A stretch of DNA of 64,000 nucleotides from Parapristionchus giblindavisi (taxonomy: Eukaryota > Nematoda > Chromadorea > Rhabditida > Diplogasteridae), in contig CALSFV010000254.1 of NCBI GenBank assembly GCA_943737045.1, positions 62,001-126,000 on the forward strand, read 5' to 3'. The position numbers and the translations under genes are program-made. Below, piece by piece: positions 1 through 10,703 of this stretch; position 1 is the first letter of the stretch, and each line of letters begins with the position of its first letter. Under the pieces are notes generated by a model. That model was not told the DNA's origin. It saw only the letters and a list, made by a program, of their open reading frames with translations, and did no database searches.

Positions 1-55
1 TTCCGAACTACAGTATACTAACTCCATCGAAAAGCTCAAAAATGCCAATTTCAGA

Positions 56-595
56 GATTTATTCATCATATTTTGCCACTGCGAATAGATTACTCATCGA
101 AACATCAAATATCAAGTCGTCTCCAAAGAGTTGGTGTGGCTATTAGGAAAAGGCTCCCGATATTTGGAGCAGACTGTAGATTTTTAAATGCGCCGTTCTT
201 CTTACCAGAGAATTTTCATGATACAAGATTTATATATTTCAAAACAGAATTTCAAGCTCTTTTATACGAGATCAACTTGTTTTTCGTTTCCCGGCCCCTT
301 TAAGGTTGATACGTTCGGCAAGATATTCATCATTATTCCATTCGGAGTATTATCATTATGCGCTGCTAGTTTGATGTTGGTCTGCCTTCCTGAAACAATG
401 AATAAACCACTACCAGCGACGATAGACGAGGTTAATTTTTTAAATTCAATTCTTTAGAAATTTTCCAGTATTAGATATATACATACAAATATAATATAGC
501 AATGTATTGATGGCACTATGTTCCAGGTTGAAAACACTGCTACTTCCATAAGTCAAGATTCGGAAACAGTATCGGAAACCAATAGTATATATTAA
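56..595 (+). CDS. SLC22 / organic-cation-transporter-like protein, C-terminal end (partial)
   Basis: The firm part is two exons, 305-430 and 527-595, joined in frame (GT at 431, TTCCAG ending at 526). They encode the last transmembrane helix (from about V-D-T-F-G-K-I-F onward), then LPETMNKPLPATIDE and a short polar tail ending in TAA. The LPET-x-x-K-PLP-x-TI-x-E signature after the final helix is typical of SLC22 major-facilitator transporters, which move organic ions across the plasma membrane. Upstream, 56-139 reads IYSSYFATAN in one frame, and RLQRVGVAI continues the expected SLC22 pattern in another frame. An extra base or a two-base loss near 112-120 would explain this, so the gene may be decayed, or the assembly may be wrong here. 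The 5' part lies outside the window. Family assignment from the C-terminus is fairly secure; the exon at 56-139 is tentative. Confidence 0.55.
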
Positions 596-1080
596 TTTGT
601 CATCCGCTAAATGTATTATCGAATTCTCTTATCATTCCTTTAATGATTCCCAGGAAATGATCAATTGTTTAGTTCATTCATATCTTAATAATTGTTGAGT
701 TTATTTTTCCTCATTATTTTTGTCATTTTTCTCTTTTGTTGTTCTCATTTAGGAAAACTTACTTTGAATATTTTGAAATATATAGGTTTTGCAATTGTAT
801 CAATAAAAAATCGTATCGGCCATTCGTATGGCTAAGCTTTCAAGAAACGTCGATCAAAAGTGTCACGAACACAGCACACAAACAGTCATACTTACAAATG
901 TGTAATAAGGAGTAGGTTAAGCTATTTTGTCGTCTGATGAGCAGAGATAGGAGATGTTATGAAGCGGCCATCCTTAAAATGATAGATTTCTCTTGATTTG
1001 TTGGTCTTTCATCTCTCTCCATGGTCTTCATGAAAAATCTGATATAAAGAGAAGGAGAGGGAGAGTGATTGAATTGAATA
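596..1080. other. intergenic, transporter end to lipase start
   Basis: This holds the transporter 3' UTR and the lipase upstream region. Apart from the AATAAA and a GA-rich stretch at 1046-1070 just before the lipase ATG, nothing recognisable was seen. Confidence 0.5.
802..807 (+). other. polyadenylation signal AATAAA
   Basis: Canonical AATAAA about 207 bp after the stop of the SLC22-like end. It is the first good match downstream, so it probably ends that transcript. It is also possible by chance in AT-rich sequence. Confidence 0.4.
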
Positions 1081-4000
1081 ATGAACACAGAGATAACGAT
1101 TTATGAGAGGACAACCTCGGAAACTGATAATATGATCAAGATAAGAATCATTTCACTGTCGACCAAATCTCGGACACTTTTCATCATGATTACACTCTTT
1201 GCATTGTTTCTGATCTTGATTTCGTCTACCGATGAACACAAGATTCCCTCTCCATCTACGCCGCCATCTCCTTTTGATGCAAAGTCGAACCCTAATCCCA
1301 GCCAAGGTTCATGGAGTAAAGTCCATGGACCGATCACTCACGACTTTGACAACTGGCTACAAAGGTTTCGCTTGATATGTTTTTAGTCATGGAACTAAAG
1401 CACAAAACATAATCGAATTTTGTGCTTTTCTGCAAAATGGATAGTTGCAAAACGCGTTAGTATATGGTAATTACTATCGATACATTGATATGTGAAATGA
1501 ATAATGTATTGTGCAAAGGTTCAAGAAACTTGCCGGTTTCTTGTTAACAATTTGTTCGTGTTTTCTAGAAATGGATACTCCGACGACGATTTCGCTCAAC
1601 GGCAATTCGGGCTCTATGGAAGCTATGGAGGGAAAGAAAATCATAACCAAAAGGTAAGCTAAATTGTTTTCCAATTATCTTATGTTGAGTATGGATGTGA
1701 TAAATATTTTTATATGTACTCTTATGCACCTGAGCAATCAGTTGCCATCACATCAAGAATATTACTAAATGCAATGTTATCATTTCTAGCTGTCACTCTA
1801 CCTCACAAAGCCCTTTCGTTGAAAGAGACTTAAGAAATAGCGTGTAGATTGAAGAGACCGTTGAAAACCTCTAAACTCAGCGTGGTATTTGTATCACAAT
1901 ACACTACGTAATTTGGGCACCTGCAAGACCGCTCTCTAGGCACACTTTATCATTTTATAACCGTCAGGTGAATTTGGAGAAAAAAATTAGTAAATTTTAT
2001 TAACTGCTACCATAGTATGAATGCGTTTGTCCGGAGAAGAGATTAAGCCTTCCGGACTGAATTGGTCTTGAACTAGAACTGGCCTAGCAGTGATCTCAAG
2101 CAGCACTTCGTGTGACGGGATGTACCTTTACATTTAGCTTTTTTATATGAATGCGATGAAACACATTTTATTCCGAGTTTCGAATAAATACGTAATTATA
2201 ATCGGTGTTATGCATTGATTTCAGATTAACTTCACGCCGATTGTGTTTATTCACGGAAACGAAGACGGAGCCCTAGCAATTCCGGGGCAGTTCACTTCTG
2301 GATCAAGCGCACAAATTGAATATTTTCAAGTGAGAGATTTAAAATAAAACAATTTTTAAGATGCTTTTCTCCCTCTTTAAATAGTTTCTTGAATGATCAG
2401 AGCCAGGGCTACACATCTGCCGAGCTGTACGTGACTACTTGGGGAGAACGAAATGGAAGCTATGCTTATCTCAAGTAAATATTAATGCATTAAATTTCTC
2501 GCTTCTTTAATATGTTATGTTCCCTCTATCATTTCGGCGACATATGTAATGAAGTTTTATCTCGCACGAGGGTACATACTGATAGCAACAGTGATCAAAT
2601 ATCATCAAGAGTATTGATCTTTAGTTGACCTTATATGGTCACATTTTCATATCAGATAGAGGCATATAATATAGAGTACGCATTGACAGTTATAATCAGT
2701 TCTTATCATGAAGTGAAAAGAATAAAATAGAGAGAGAAAACTGATAAATATTTTTACATCATCTGACATTTAAGCGATACGATTTACACAAGATTTCAGT
2801 GATCATGGTTGTGAGATGCTAACAAGATTACGTCGGTTTATTGCGTCCGTTTTAGAATATACAGAATCAAGGTATTATTATCATAACCACGAATGAATAA
2901 CTATCGCCAAGCAACAATTTGCCAAATTTGCGGAACAAACTTTTGGGGCTAAACTATTTATGCAACTATTCAGATGGGTTAATATAATCGGCCATTCAAT
3001 GGGAGTCACAATGGGAAGAAAAATTGTTAAAGGAGGATTGATTGAGGAAAATGATGGAGGTATATTGATTGATTTTGCTTCTTTAATGATTATTATTCGA
3101 TTTTTGCTAAATCACTGCTGAGGATATAAGGGACTTCGTAAAGAACATTATATTATAGCTTAACCTGTGCTTGTGTCACCTCAAGAATTGATCTGATAAG
3201 CAAATTAATCAAATTGTAGATTCGTGTGATCTGGGATCTCCTCTAACTGATAAAGTCGGTGTCTTTATTGGTATAGCAGGCGCGAATTATGGATTGTGCC
3301 TGTGCCAAGGCGAAAATGCACAATATAAAACGTGCAGTAAAAAGGTTTGTTGTGAATAAACTGTGGCCGTATGCAAGAATAGTGTTCCGGGAAAATGTGA
3401 CGTCATTAGCGTAGGCGTTTTCCAAAAATCCTCCGCCTACTGTAATGACGTCACATTTTCCCGGAAAATGGTTTTCCCGTTGTTCTTGCATACGGCCACT
3501 GATCTGATTTTCTTTTCAATTATCTCTCCACTGAAATCTTTATGTTAATTGCACCATTGCTTCTTTTAGAACGGTTTCTGGCCTGGTGATGATTGTGGTT
3601 CGAATCATCTCATATGTCATTCAGAACATTTAGATTCAGGGAACTTGAGAGAACCTTGCACCGTCAGAAATTATAGGTATACATCATCATTTATCAATTG
3701 TAGCTTCATGTTACTATATATAATAAATTCTCTTAATTTTCTCCCAGAGAAAGAATATTCACAATAAATCTAACGTTAACTCGCATATTTTTAAAGAATA
3801 TTCGATGAGAATGAGCAAAATCAGTCAGTCAAATTGCTGAATATGTTTGTTTCAGTAGTCTACTGAAAGCAATGAATGAAGATGGTATTAGAGAAGGGCA
3901 ATTAGTGTACTCGTTCTGGACAGTAGGTAGGTTTATAACTTGCAAGTTGATCCGGAATAGTTGCAAAGAAAAACGACCTACGTTGAAATTTCTCAAAAAT

Positions 4001-4339
4001 GCACCTGCACATATTTCCAGACGACGACCTACTAAGAAATTCTGCTCTTGTTTGGGGTCGATCAACTTCAATCATTCCTAATAGCGACGATGTGTTCGTT
4101 TTACATCTCAGCCATATGGAAGCAAAGGTAATATTCCGAATATAAAGTTTGATTGATCTTTGATCTTTCAGGAACTAACAGGAGGACGACAAAAGTATCT
4201 TCTAGCTCCATATGAGACGTACCAGCGATTGTGTAGTGCAAAAAGCACACATATTTATTTATTGATCTACTTCCTCATTTTTCTTGTTATCGGTTTCATC
4301 AAAATAAATAGCATGCTCAGTAGTATCTTTGTCTACTGA
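1081..4339 (+). CDS. class 2 / LIPS-type triacylglycerol lipase, membrane-anchored
   Basis: Eleven exons join without a frame break: 1081-1364, 1569-1653, 2225-2329, 2401-2474, 2800-2871, 2974-3059, 3220-3344, 3570-3676, 3856-3926, 4021-4127, 4172-4339, giving 427 residues. It is an alpha/beta-hydrolase of the nematode LIPS family, expected to cleave lipid esters. Visible landmarks are NGYSDDDFA and GSYGGKENHNQK before the core, the oxyanion-side HGN near residue 133, and the nucleophile elbow GHSMG at 213-217 (Ser215). An Asp run at 337-339 and LSH with His368 are the likely rest of the triad. Hydrophobic segments at about 32-49 (signal anchor) and about 400-416 (C-terminal) suggest membrane attachment rather than simple secretion; the usual family member is secreted. 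Intron 7 contains a palindromic insertion. The N-terminal Met is the only early ATG in frame with exon 2. The family is sure; the substrate is unknown. Confidence 0.88.
3363..3499. repeat. 137 bp palindromic MITE-like element in lipase intron 7
   Basis: The two ends, GTGGCCGTATGCAAGAA and its exact complement, frame two arms of over 50 bp around a short centre near 3418-3432. The arms also share CCGGGAAAATGTGACGTCATTA and its complement. The element sits wholly between the donor at 3345 and the acceptor at 3569, so it does not disturb the protein. No target duplication longer than one or two bases is evident. Confidence 0.8.
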
Positions 4340-4861
4340 AGGCCCTTTCCAGGTTCTATTTCTCGGATTTGGGCTATATTTGTACATTTGTAAGATTCTT
4401 ATATTACCATACCACACTAGTGTCAAAGAACGGATAAAGAGCTTATTGATAAATTAATCTAGAACAAGCAAATACAATGCTGATCTCCACCTTTTTTCAT
4501 ATCAGCTTCCCTTTCCGCGAAATTGCTATTAATCGAACACGCGTGCAAAGACTTTCTCAACGACTTAGTACTCAAGCTTTCGACAACACCACAATCGAGG
4601 GGATTCCATTAAAGAGAGAAATGATCCAGATTGTCTTTCCTTCTTTCTTTTTTCTTAACAATGCTTGATCCTTGATGCCTTAGTCTATCATGAAATTCAA
4701 TTACATTACAACCTCTCCCCTGCTTTACTTTAATCACATTTCCAAGTAATGTAAAAAGGTACAAGCGTACGACCACTTGTATTTGCGGGAAAATAGAATT
4801 CCGTCGGTATCCAAAGCTATTTATCCCAATCATTCAATTGTAAAAAAAGCGGCTGCTTTAA
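4340..4861. other. intergenic, lipase to Str receptor
   Basis: Between the lipase stop and the receptor ATG. A 63-codon open stretch at 4477-4668 reads R-T-R-V-Q-R-L-S-Q-R-L-S-T-Q in its middle. This vaguely recalls the third cytoplasmic loop of Str receptors but has no partner exons, so it is not called. Nothing else was found. Confidence 0.4.
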
Positions 4862-7159
4862 ATGCATTTTTCCACTATTCAAACGACGACATGTATTATT
4901 TCATTGTTGTTCTCATTGGTGATAAATGGAGTACTTGTATGGATAGTTCGTCGAAGGTATAATAGGGTAGGAAAGTTCAGGTATCCTCTAGCCCTACTAT
5001 CGATTATTTTCGGTTCCGTTCAGGTTTTTCACGTACACTTTCGTGCTCATTGATATTTGCTATTCGATAGCCTTTTGCGTTGTTACACCGGTGAGAAAAA
5101 CTTTTTTTTTAAATTTAAAATAGTTAGAATAGTTCCTAGTAACTAACTCCATTATTCATTTATATAGTGCGAGCAACTCAATTCAGTTTTGGTACTCTGG
5201 TCCAGGTGTTTTTGGTTTCTTCTCTGTCGCTCCATGGAATCAATTCCAAATAATAATTCAGGTAACCATTATCTAAAGTTGATTACGATACAAATTTCTT
5301 GAGATTTTCATTCAAATCTGGTTTGTGTCGTTTATCGTGATAATTGTGTGCATAACACAAAGCTTTATTTATCGATACGGGCTCGTTTGCAAGTAAGTTC
5401 GAATATTTGAAATAAGGATGTGAAAATATAAAACTGGTTAGAAGAAAAAGAAAAATATAAATGAACACAAATTAGCCTAAAATTTCATTGATAAAAGTGA
5501 AACCATGATAAAGCATCTATTCCCATCAGAATTCATTGTCAAACATAACGAAACATCTAAATATTCATATATTCATTTACCACTTTATGTGGTACAATTT
5601 GCAGCCCACATTTTCCATAAAAACCAGCAACAATGACAGAAACAGCCGAATTCTTAAACTAAGAATTGTGTTCTTTTGTCGAAGGCAATTAAATTAAAAG
5701 AGCTTCTTAATGGCGAAAAATGATAGGCACGACATTAGAAACTTGAAAGGTTAGTCATTACGCACTGAGTCTCATAGCGAGGATCTGCGCCGCGCATCTC
5801 GACAGTTATCAAATACTGTAAATGTTCATTTTCCTAGCCATTTCATCTGCACGTTATATGAGCAGCCGACGCGTCTTATATTCGTCCTTATTGGTTTATC
5901 GACATTCACCGTTGTTTATCTTCTGAGCGCAAACTTCCTTCTCTTCCAGGAATCCAATGTGGGTGATTTCGTCGTAAATATTTATTTATGAAGATGTTAT
6001 CTTATGAAACATTTTTGTTATAATTTGAAAGCAGTTATTACACATCGGATCGAAGTAAGAATGAAATTAAAAAATAGACTCATTGCCAGTTAACGTACGC
6101 TGCTTTTCGTCACTTCCTCCATTCACAAAATTAGTGTTTCACTTTTAAGCCTTTACGGATGACTCTACAAGAACGTTTCGGTGACGATTATCGATATGAT
6201 TTTTTACATGGATACATCTTGGCAATAGATCTTCATGTAAGATTTTACTTTGAATTTAGAAAAAAGATTTAATTGGAATGTAATTTCATAGTGCAATATC
6301 TATATATATATATTGATCATGAAAATTAGATAATAAATTATTCAGACTGATCAGGCCGAGAAATCAATTTTTGGCTCCTTATTTGCATCAGTATCTTTGT
6401 CCAGTCAACTTGGTATTATGGTTAGAACAATTATAAACTATAAGCATATAAAGGACTATTTGCAGGCGTATTGTGGATGGAATATTCATAAAACTATTCA
6501 AATATCTACCATGAGCAAAAAGCTGAAGAAAATTCATCATAAAGCGCTTATTATGTTGATTGCTCAGGTGTCCGTATTGGATAAGAATATGTTTCACTTT
6601 TCAATATTTTCAGACGACAAATCCTTTCATATTTCTGTACATTCCGTCCTTCGCAAACATCCTTGGCATGTTCGTGGGTCGAGATTTTGGAGATATTCCT
6701 AAGGTAACAAAAGAAACTGCGCTCTCCTCCCTGGCCTCCTGTTAAAGGAAAGTGAGATTTAGGATAGATTCATATTATCTTGAGTATCCGTTCAACATAT
6801 GTGCATGAATAATTCAGATTCTTGCATCGATTCTTGGCATTTTTCCTATAGTAAATCCGATCATTGTCATTTACTTCACTGATGACTACAGAAAATTCAT
6901 TTTGCGAGAAAGAACTTCAGAGGTTTGAAACAAATTCATCATCTTATCACTCCTGCGATTTTTATTTCTGTAAATTAGAAAGAAACATTAATGAAATCAC
7001 GTTTATGCGATTTAATATGTAGGTGTTTCAAGTATATATTAATCGCAGACAACGATTTTTGATGCATGGGTTTCATATCAACAAATTGAAGGTAAATGAA
7101 AAACAAATCCTTATAATTTTCAGTTTCAAGCGAAAGACTTTATTTCTACTGTGGTGTGA
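4862..7159 (+). CDS. Str-type seven-transmembrane chemoreceptor
   Basis: Twelve exons keep frame throughout: 4862-4980, 5024-5090, 5187-5261, 5304-5392, 5838-5958, 6150-6236, 6346-6420, 6466-6567, 6614-6703, 6818-6922, 7023-7091, 7124-7159, giving 344 residues, the usual Str length. It is a nematode chemosensory GPCR, expected in the cilia of sensory neurons. Exon 1 encodes helix 1 and the loop N-R-V-G-K-F-R. Exon 2 continues with the helix 2 pattern ending in V-V-T-P. QSFIYRY at 106-112 matches the FxYRY motif after helix 3. Exon 8 has the polar third loop, exon 9 starts helix 6 with TTNPFIFLYIP, and exon 10 has the helix 7 hallmark PIVNPIIVIYFTDDYR at 285-300. Introns of 43-46 bp recur. The acceptors before exons 4 (TTCTTGAG) and 6 (TTTTAAG) are weak, and intron 4 is long (about 445 bp). 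The ligand cannot be deduced. Confidence 0.85.
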
Positions 7160-7559
7160 TGTCCCGCTCACGTCGATTGCGAGAAATGTCTTACAAATTA
7201 AGCATATGAAGTATTCAATGGAGAATTTGTCACCACTTTATTGATAGATTTACAAGGCCAATGCCAAGGCCATAGCATGAGCCAATTTCTGCGCTTCCCT
7301 TTTGCGAGTGACCGTGATATTATTTGTGAGATGGATAAAGATATATTATTAATCACTTTTGGTAGAGCATAGAATTCAGTTCATGTCCGGAATTCTTACA
7401 AGAAGCCTAGAAACTACTATTGGGCTTCGAGCAAAGTTAACGCGATGCACATCTACACCGCGTTAATTTTGCTCGAAATGAGTTTAAATAAGGGAAACCG
7501 GGAGATTTGGGTTGCGTTATCATCATGAAGAAGGTGGGGCAACGATTTGGCAAGTAGCA
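7160..7559. other. intergenic with an 18 bp stem-loop
   Basis: Downstream of the Str gene. An inverted repeat at 7427-7476 pairs TCGAGCAAAGTTAACGCG with a copy differing by one base, around a 14 bp loop. It probably belongs to a small foldback repeat. No gene was seen. Confidence 0.55.
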
Positions 7560-7735
7560 TTGCACCGTCCCAAGTATCCCAGTATCCCTGGTAGGGTGGT
7601 GGGAGAGAATCTAAGTCCCTCGCCTTGGCCACTCATCATAGACTCTCATCGGGTCACTGTCCCCACTGGCATTTTCACTCGCCAACCGTCGGGTGAGTTG
7701 GAATCTGTCGGGTCAAGCGAGAATCAATGAGTTTT
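7560..7735. repeat. copy of the repeat flanking the satellite (divergent)
   Basis: It starts with the minisatellite words CCCAAGTATCCCAGTATCC and continues through GTGGGAGAGAATC, TCGGGTGAG and a TCGGGTCA end. The same words occur in inverted orientation at about 9840-10000, so the two segments look like diverged arms of one larger inverted structure, or two insertions of one family. Confidence 0.5.
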
Positions 7736-8270
7736 TCTCTGTTTGTATTAGTCGGATTGAAAAACTGAAAGCATATTTGGAATCAGCAAACAAAGAACAT
7801 GAGTAATATGCTTTTTAATAATAGAAAAGTCGAAGTTTAAGTAAAGTTGTAATGGGTGGAATTGTAGCTAAAATGTGCTTTTTTCGCACGTTTAAGAAGA
7901 TTTTGTTAGAGTATCCGTGAACTAAATGAGGAAAGAAGTGTATCTATGAAACGAGCACTTCACGGGCTATCGATAGAAGGGTCGATTGCATAAAATATGT
8001 GATTTTTTTATTTTTCAAAAATTTCATTTTTCTGAAATATTTGATGTATATATATTGTTCATGATTATCTGTCTGTATTTGCATTTACCTAATCACACAA
8101 TATGTCAATACAGTTGTAAATTAGCTACTCTTGGATCATGCGCGCACATTGTAAATTAGCGGTGTCCTTTAAAGGCGGCGCCCTCTTATCCCTTTGACAC
8201 CTGTCGGTGGTTTTTTTTCTGTGAACACGGATATGACCCAATCAGCACAAAAAGAGGATTCATTCATTCA
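7736..8270. other. AT-rich intergenic
   Basis: No coding pattern, structured repeat or RNA gene was recognised. The last 120 bp is more GC-rich and leads into the BED zinc-finger reading frame. Confidence 0.4.
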
Positions 8271-8278
8271 CTATCATT

Positions 8279-8491
8279 ATGATGTCGTCTATCTGGGACC
8301 ACTTCATTGCCGACAAGGAAAATGAGACAGCCGCTTGCAAGCACTGCAACGTCAGGTATCTCACCAAGAAAGGAAGCACTTCCAACCTGTGGAGACATGT
8401 CAGGAGTAAGCACCCCGTGGAGCTCGGGGGGCGCCCGCAATACTCTGTAAAATCATTGCGGACCCGCTATGGCATTGCGGGCCCGCAATGA
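8279..8491 (+). pseudogene. BED-type zinc finger fragment, probable hAT transposase remnant
   Basis: The reading frame encodes S-S-I-W-D-H-F near its start, then CKHC and STSNLWRHVRSKHP. This is the BED finger layout: an aromatic WxHF start, C-x2-C, then H-x4-H. BED fingers bind DNA and commonly sit at the N-terminus of hAT transposases and of domesticated chromatin proteins. The match ends at about residue 50, where the frame runs into the inverted-repeat element starting at 8433 and stops at 8491. No DDE catalytic core or hAT dimerisation domain was found downstream. It is therefore probably the broken first exon of a transposon, or of a gene interrupted by an insertion. Confidence 0.65.
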
Positions 8492-8699
8492 CTACTTTAT
8501 TTCTATCTTGACAATTTTTGTGATCGGTCGTTCTTCTGTTCTCTTCACTTTCCTTCGCTCTCTCGTTTACTTGAGAACAGAGAAGAACGACCGATCACAA
8601 AAAGTAGTCAAAAAGTAATAGAATAGTCGTTCCGGGCCCGCAATGACGCCGCACTGCTAGAACGCAATCACTAGCAATGAAATCAATACCATTGCGGGC
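8433..8699. mobile_element. foldback/MITE insertion interrupting the BED fragment
   Basis: The ends are GCCCGCAAT and ATTGCGGGC. Inside is a perfect 18 bp palindrome at 8473-8490 (CATTGCGGGCCCGCAATG). There is also a long stem pairing about 8516-8543 (TTTTTGTGATCGGTCGTTCT side) with about 8573-8603, separated by a CT-rich loop. The boundaries may be composite, since the GGGCCCGCAATGA word occurs a second time near 8634-8645. Confidence 0.6.
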
Positions 8700-8878
8700 T
8701 CGTAAGGTGATGGGCCGATATGTAATTTCAATTTCGGATCTCGTGTTTTCGTTAATTATATCTTGACACTCAGGTTTTGCAAAAGAGAAGTCGTAATGAG
8801 ATTCCCGGAACTGCTTAGAATGAACCCCTGATCAGAAAACAGCTCAGAGAGAACAATGCAAATAGAATTGGCGGAGTG

Positions 8879-9338
8879 GGAACAAAAGATGCAAAATCGA
8901 CGAGAGGGAACGACTGTCTGAGCTCCGATTAGCATAGAACAGTTTGAGTAAAACCCACGTTTCGGAACCCAGATTTAGGAACCATCCATACGTGTCAGAA
9001 AGCATGCTGATAGAATAGACATGGTTCTGGCTAATACAAATGGGCTAGGCTTTCTTAGACTGGGCTAGCATCACAGTCGGACGTTTCAAATAAATGTTAA
9101 TATCGAGAAAATTGTTGTTATGAGTCTTTGACCTGATCTTTGTTTTGTATATTGTTGTCTTTAAATATAAAAAGATTTGTGACACCATTTGAATAATTTA
9201 TTTTTATTCTGATGTGGGCGATTCCGAGCTAACGGTTCCGAAATCTCGGTTCCGAAACTTGGGTTTTACTCAAACTGTTCTATGCTAATCGGAGCTCAGA
9301 CAATCATTCCCTCTCGTCAGTTTTGCATCTTTTGTTCC
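8879..9338. mobile_element. 460 bp foldback element with ~105 bp terminal inverted repeats
   Basis: The left arm, 8879-8983, begins GGAACAAAAGATGCAAAA. It matches the reverse complement of the right arm, 9234-9338, over its whole length with few differences, including the shared GAGCTCCGATTAGCATAGAA core. The 250 bp AT-rich centre has no coding sequence. No target duplication could be seen at the inferred ends, so the superfamily is unknown. Confidence 0.75.
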
Positions 9339-9839
9339 GATCTAATTATGCTCAAAGATCACTTTCCTAATACAATAGTTTCATTACCATAATTACGAAT
9401 AGCTCGTTCTCACAATAGGGATGCGAACAAACCATTTCCATTTATCGAGTTATATTTCGGCCCACCACCGCCCGCAACCCCCGAATAGCCAACTCTATTT
9501 CACACTGCCCTAGTCGCGCTCTCGGGCGTAAAAAGTTATACATTAACCCTCCGATGTTTCATTGTATTTACCCGTTTTATCGCTTTTCCGGCTTTTTAAA
9601 GTGTTCCCGAATATTAATGATAATAATAATAAATTAATTTTCATCTTAAACTCGTATTTCTGAACAAATTAGTAATTTTACCATGAAAATTTGCGAGAAA
9701 TCAAAAAAAACATATTTCACTTGTCTCTACTATTGCATGGAAGCTCTCGAAAATCCAAATCCAACTATGTGTTTATCAAATCTGTCCGATTTCTGCTTTT
9801 TGAGAAGATCGGACTGAGCCTTGGATGACCCGACAATCC
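9339..9839. other. intergenic, no recognised feature
   Basis: AT-rich except for a GC-rich patch near 9460-9530. A small TAA-rich run lies near 9617-9635. No gene was supported on either strand. Confidence 0.4.
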
Positions 9840-10060
9840 AACTCTTATTAGACTCTATGTCTCGTTGATCACTCACCCGAGAGAGAGTGAGGCTGTAAAC
9901 AGTCTCTCGTCGGGTCACCCGGCAGAAAAGGGCCAGGGGGAAAATCATCCGTGATTCTCTCCCACCAGTCTAATCCCTGGTACAGTGCTAAGTACCCCTG
10001 GTGCCGTCCCAAGAATCCATGTATCCCTGGCACAGGGCCAAGTATCCCTCCCTTTGCATC
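9840..10060. repeat. satellite-flanking repeat with minisatellite units
   Basis: The first part matches, in inverted orientation, the segment at 7560-7735 (CGGGTCA, CTCACCCGA and GATTCTCTCCCACC words). From 9965 it becomes the degenerate ~21 bp minisatellite (CCCTGGTACAGTGCTAAGTA and variants), the same family that abuts the satellite at 10470 and 48689. Confidence 0.55.
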
Positions 10061-10130
10061 ACCTATCGCCCCTGGCTTCACGTACATCCACTTTCTTCAT
10101 CTACCTCGTTTGGCTTCACCTACCTCCTAT

Positions 10131-10450
10131 TGCATCTTTACATTTGCCTGACTCGCCTACGCCGTCACGTAAAAAACGTTACATTTGCCGACGCGCGCGT
10201 CGACGTCAATTTTGGAGCGTGTTGGGTCTCAATTGGAAAACCCTGATGGTCCATGAAATTATTGTAGAAGGTTAAGGTAGTCAATCATTATTGATCGATA
10301 GTACGGTAGCTTCTTACCGTATCCCCATTGTCATTCAGGGTTTTCCACTTGGGACCCAACGCACTCCAAAATTGACGTCGACGCGCGCGTCGGCAAATGT
10401 AATGTTTTTTACGTGACGGCGTAGGTGCGTCAGGCAAATGTAACGATGCA
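10131..10450. mobile_element. 320 bp foldback MITE inside the left minisatellite block
   Basis: The ends read TGCATCTTTACATTTGCCTG and, on the other strand, the same with one mismatch. Arms of about 125 bp share CGCCTACG, CGTCACGTAAAAAACGTTAC and the GC-rich block GACGCGCGCGTCGACGTCAA, and meet around a roughly 70 bp centre. The bases TAT lie on both sides and could be a 2-3 bp target duplication. It splits a stretch of minisatellite, so it inserted after that repeat was in place. Confidence 0.75.
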
Positions 10451-10469
10451 TATGACTTTACCTACCTTC

Positions 10470-10703
10470 CATTAGTATCCATGTATCCTTGCCAAGTATT
10501 CCTGGCACCGTGCCAAGTATCTCTGGCACAGTGCGAAGTACCCCGGGAACCGCACCAAGTATCCCTTTATCCCTGGTACAGTGCCAAGTACTCTGGGGAA
10601 CCGTACCAGGTATCCTTAGCATCGTGCCACGTATCCCAGTATCCCTGGCACAGTGCGATGTACCCCTGGTACCGAGCCAAGTATCCCAGTATCCCTGGCA
10701 ACA
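10470..10703 (+). repeat. left minisatellite, ~21 bp unit, abutting the satellite
   Basis: Degenerate tandem copies of CCAAGTATCCCTGGCACAGTG, interspersed with GGGAACCG variants. The block passes directly into the satellite at CATAATCGACCCTGG (10704). The segment from about 10490 into the first satellite monomer is repeated in inverted orientation at about 48604-48915. Confidence 0.8.
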
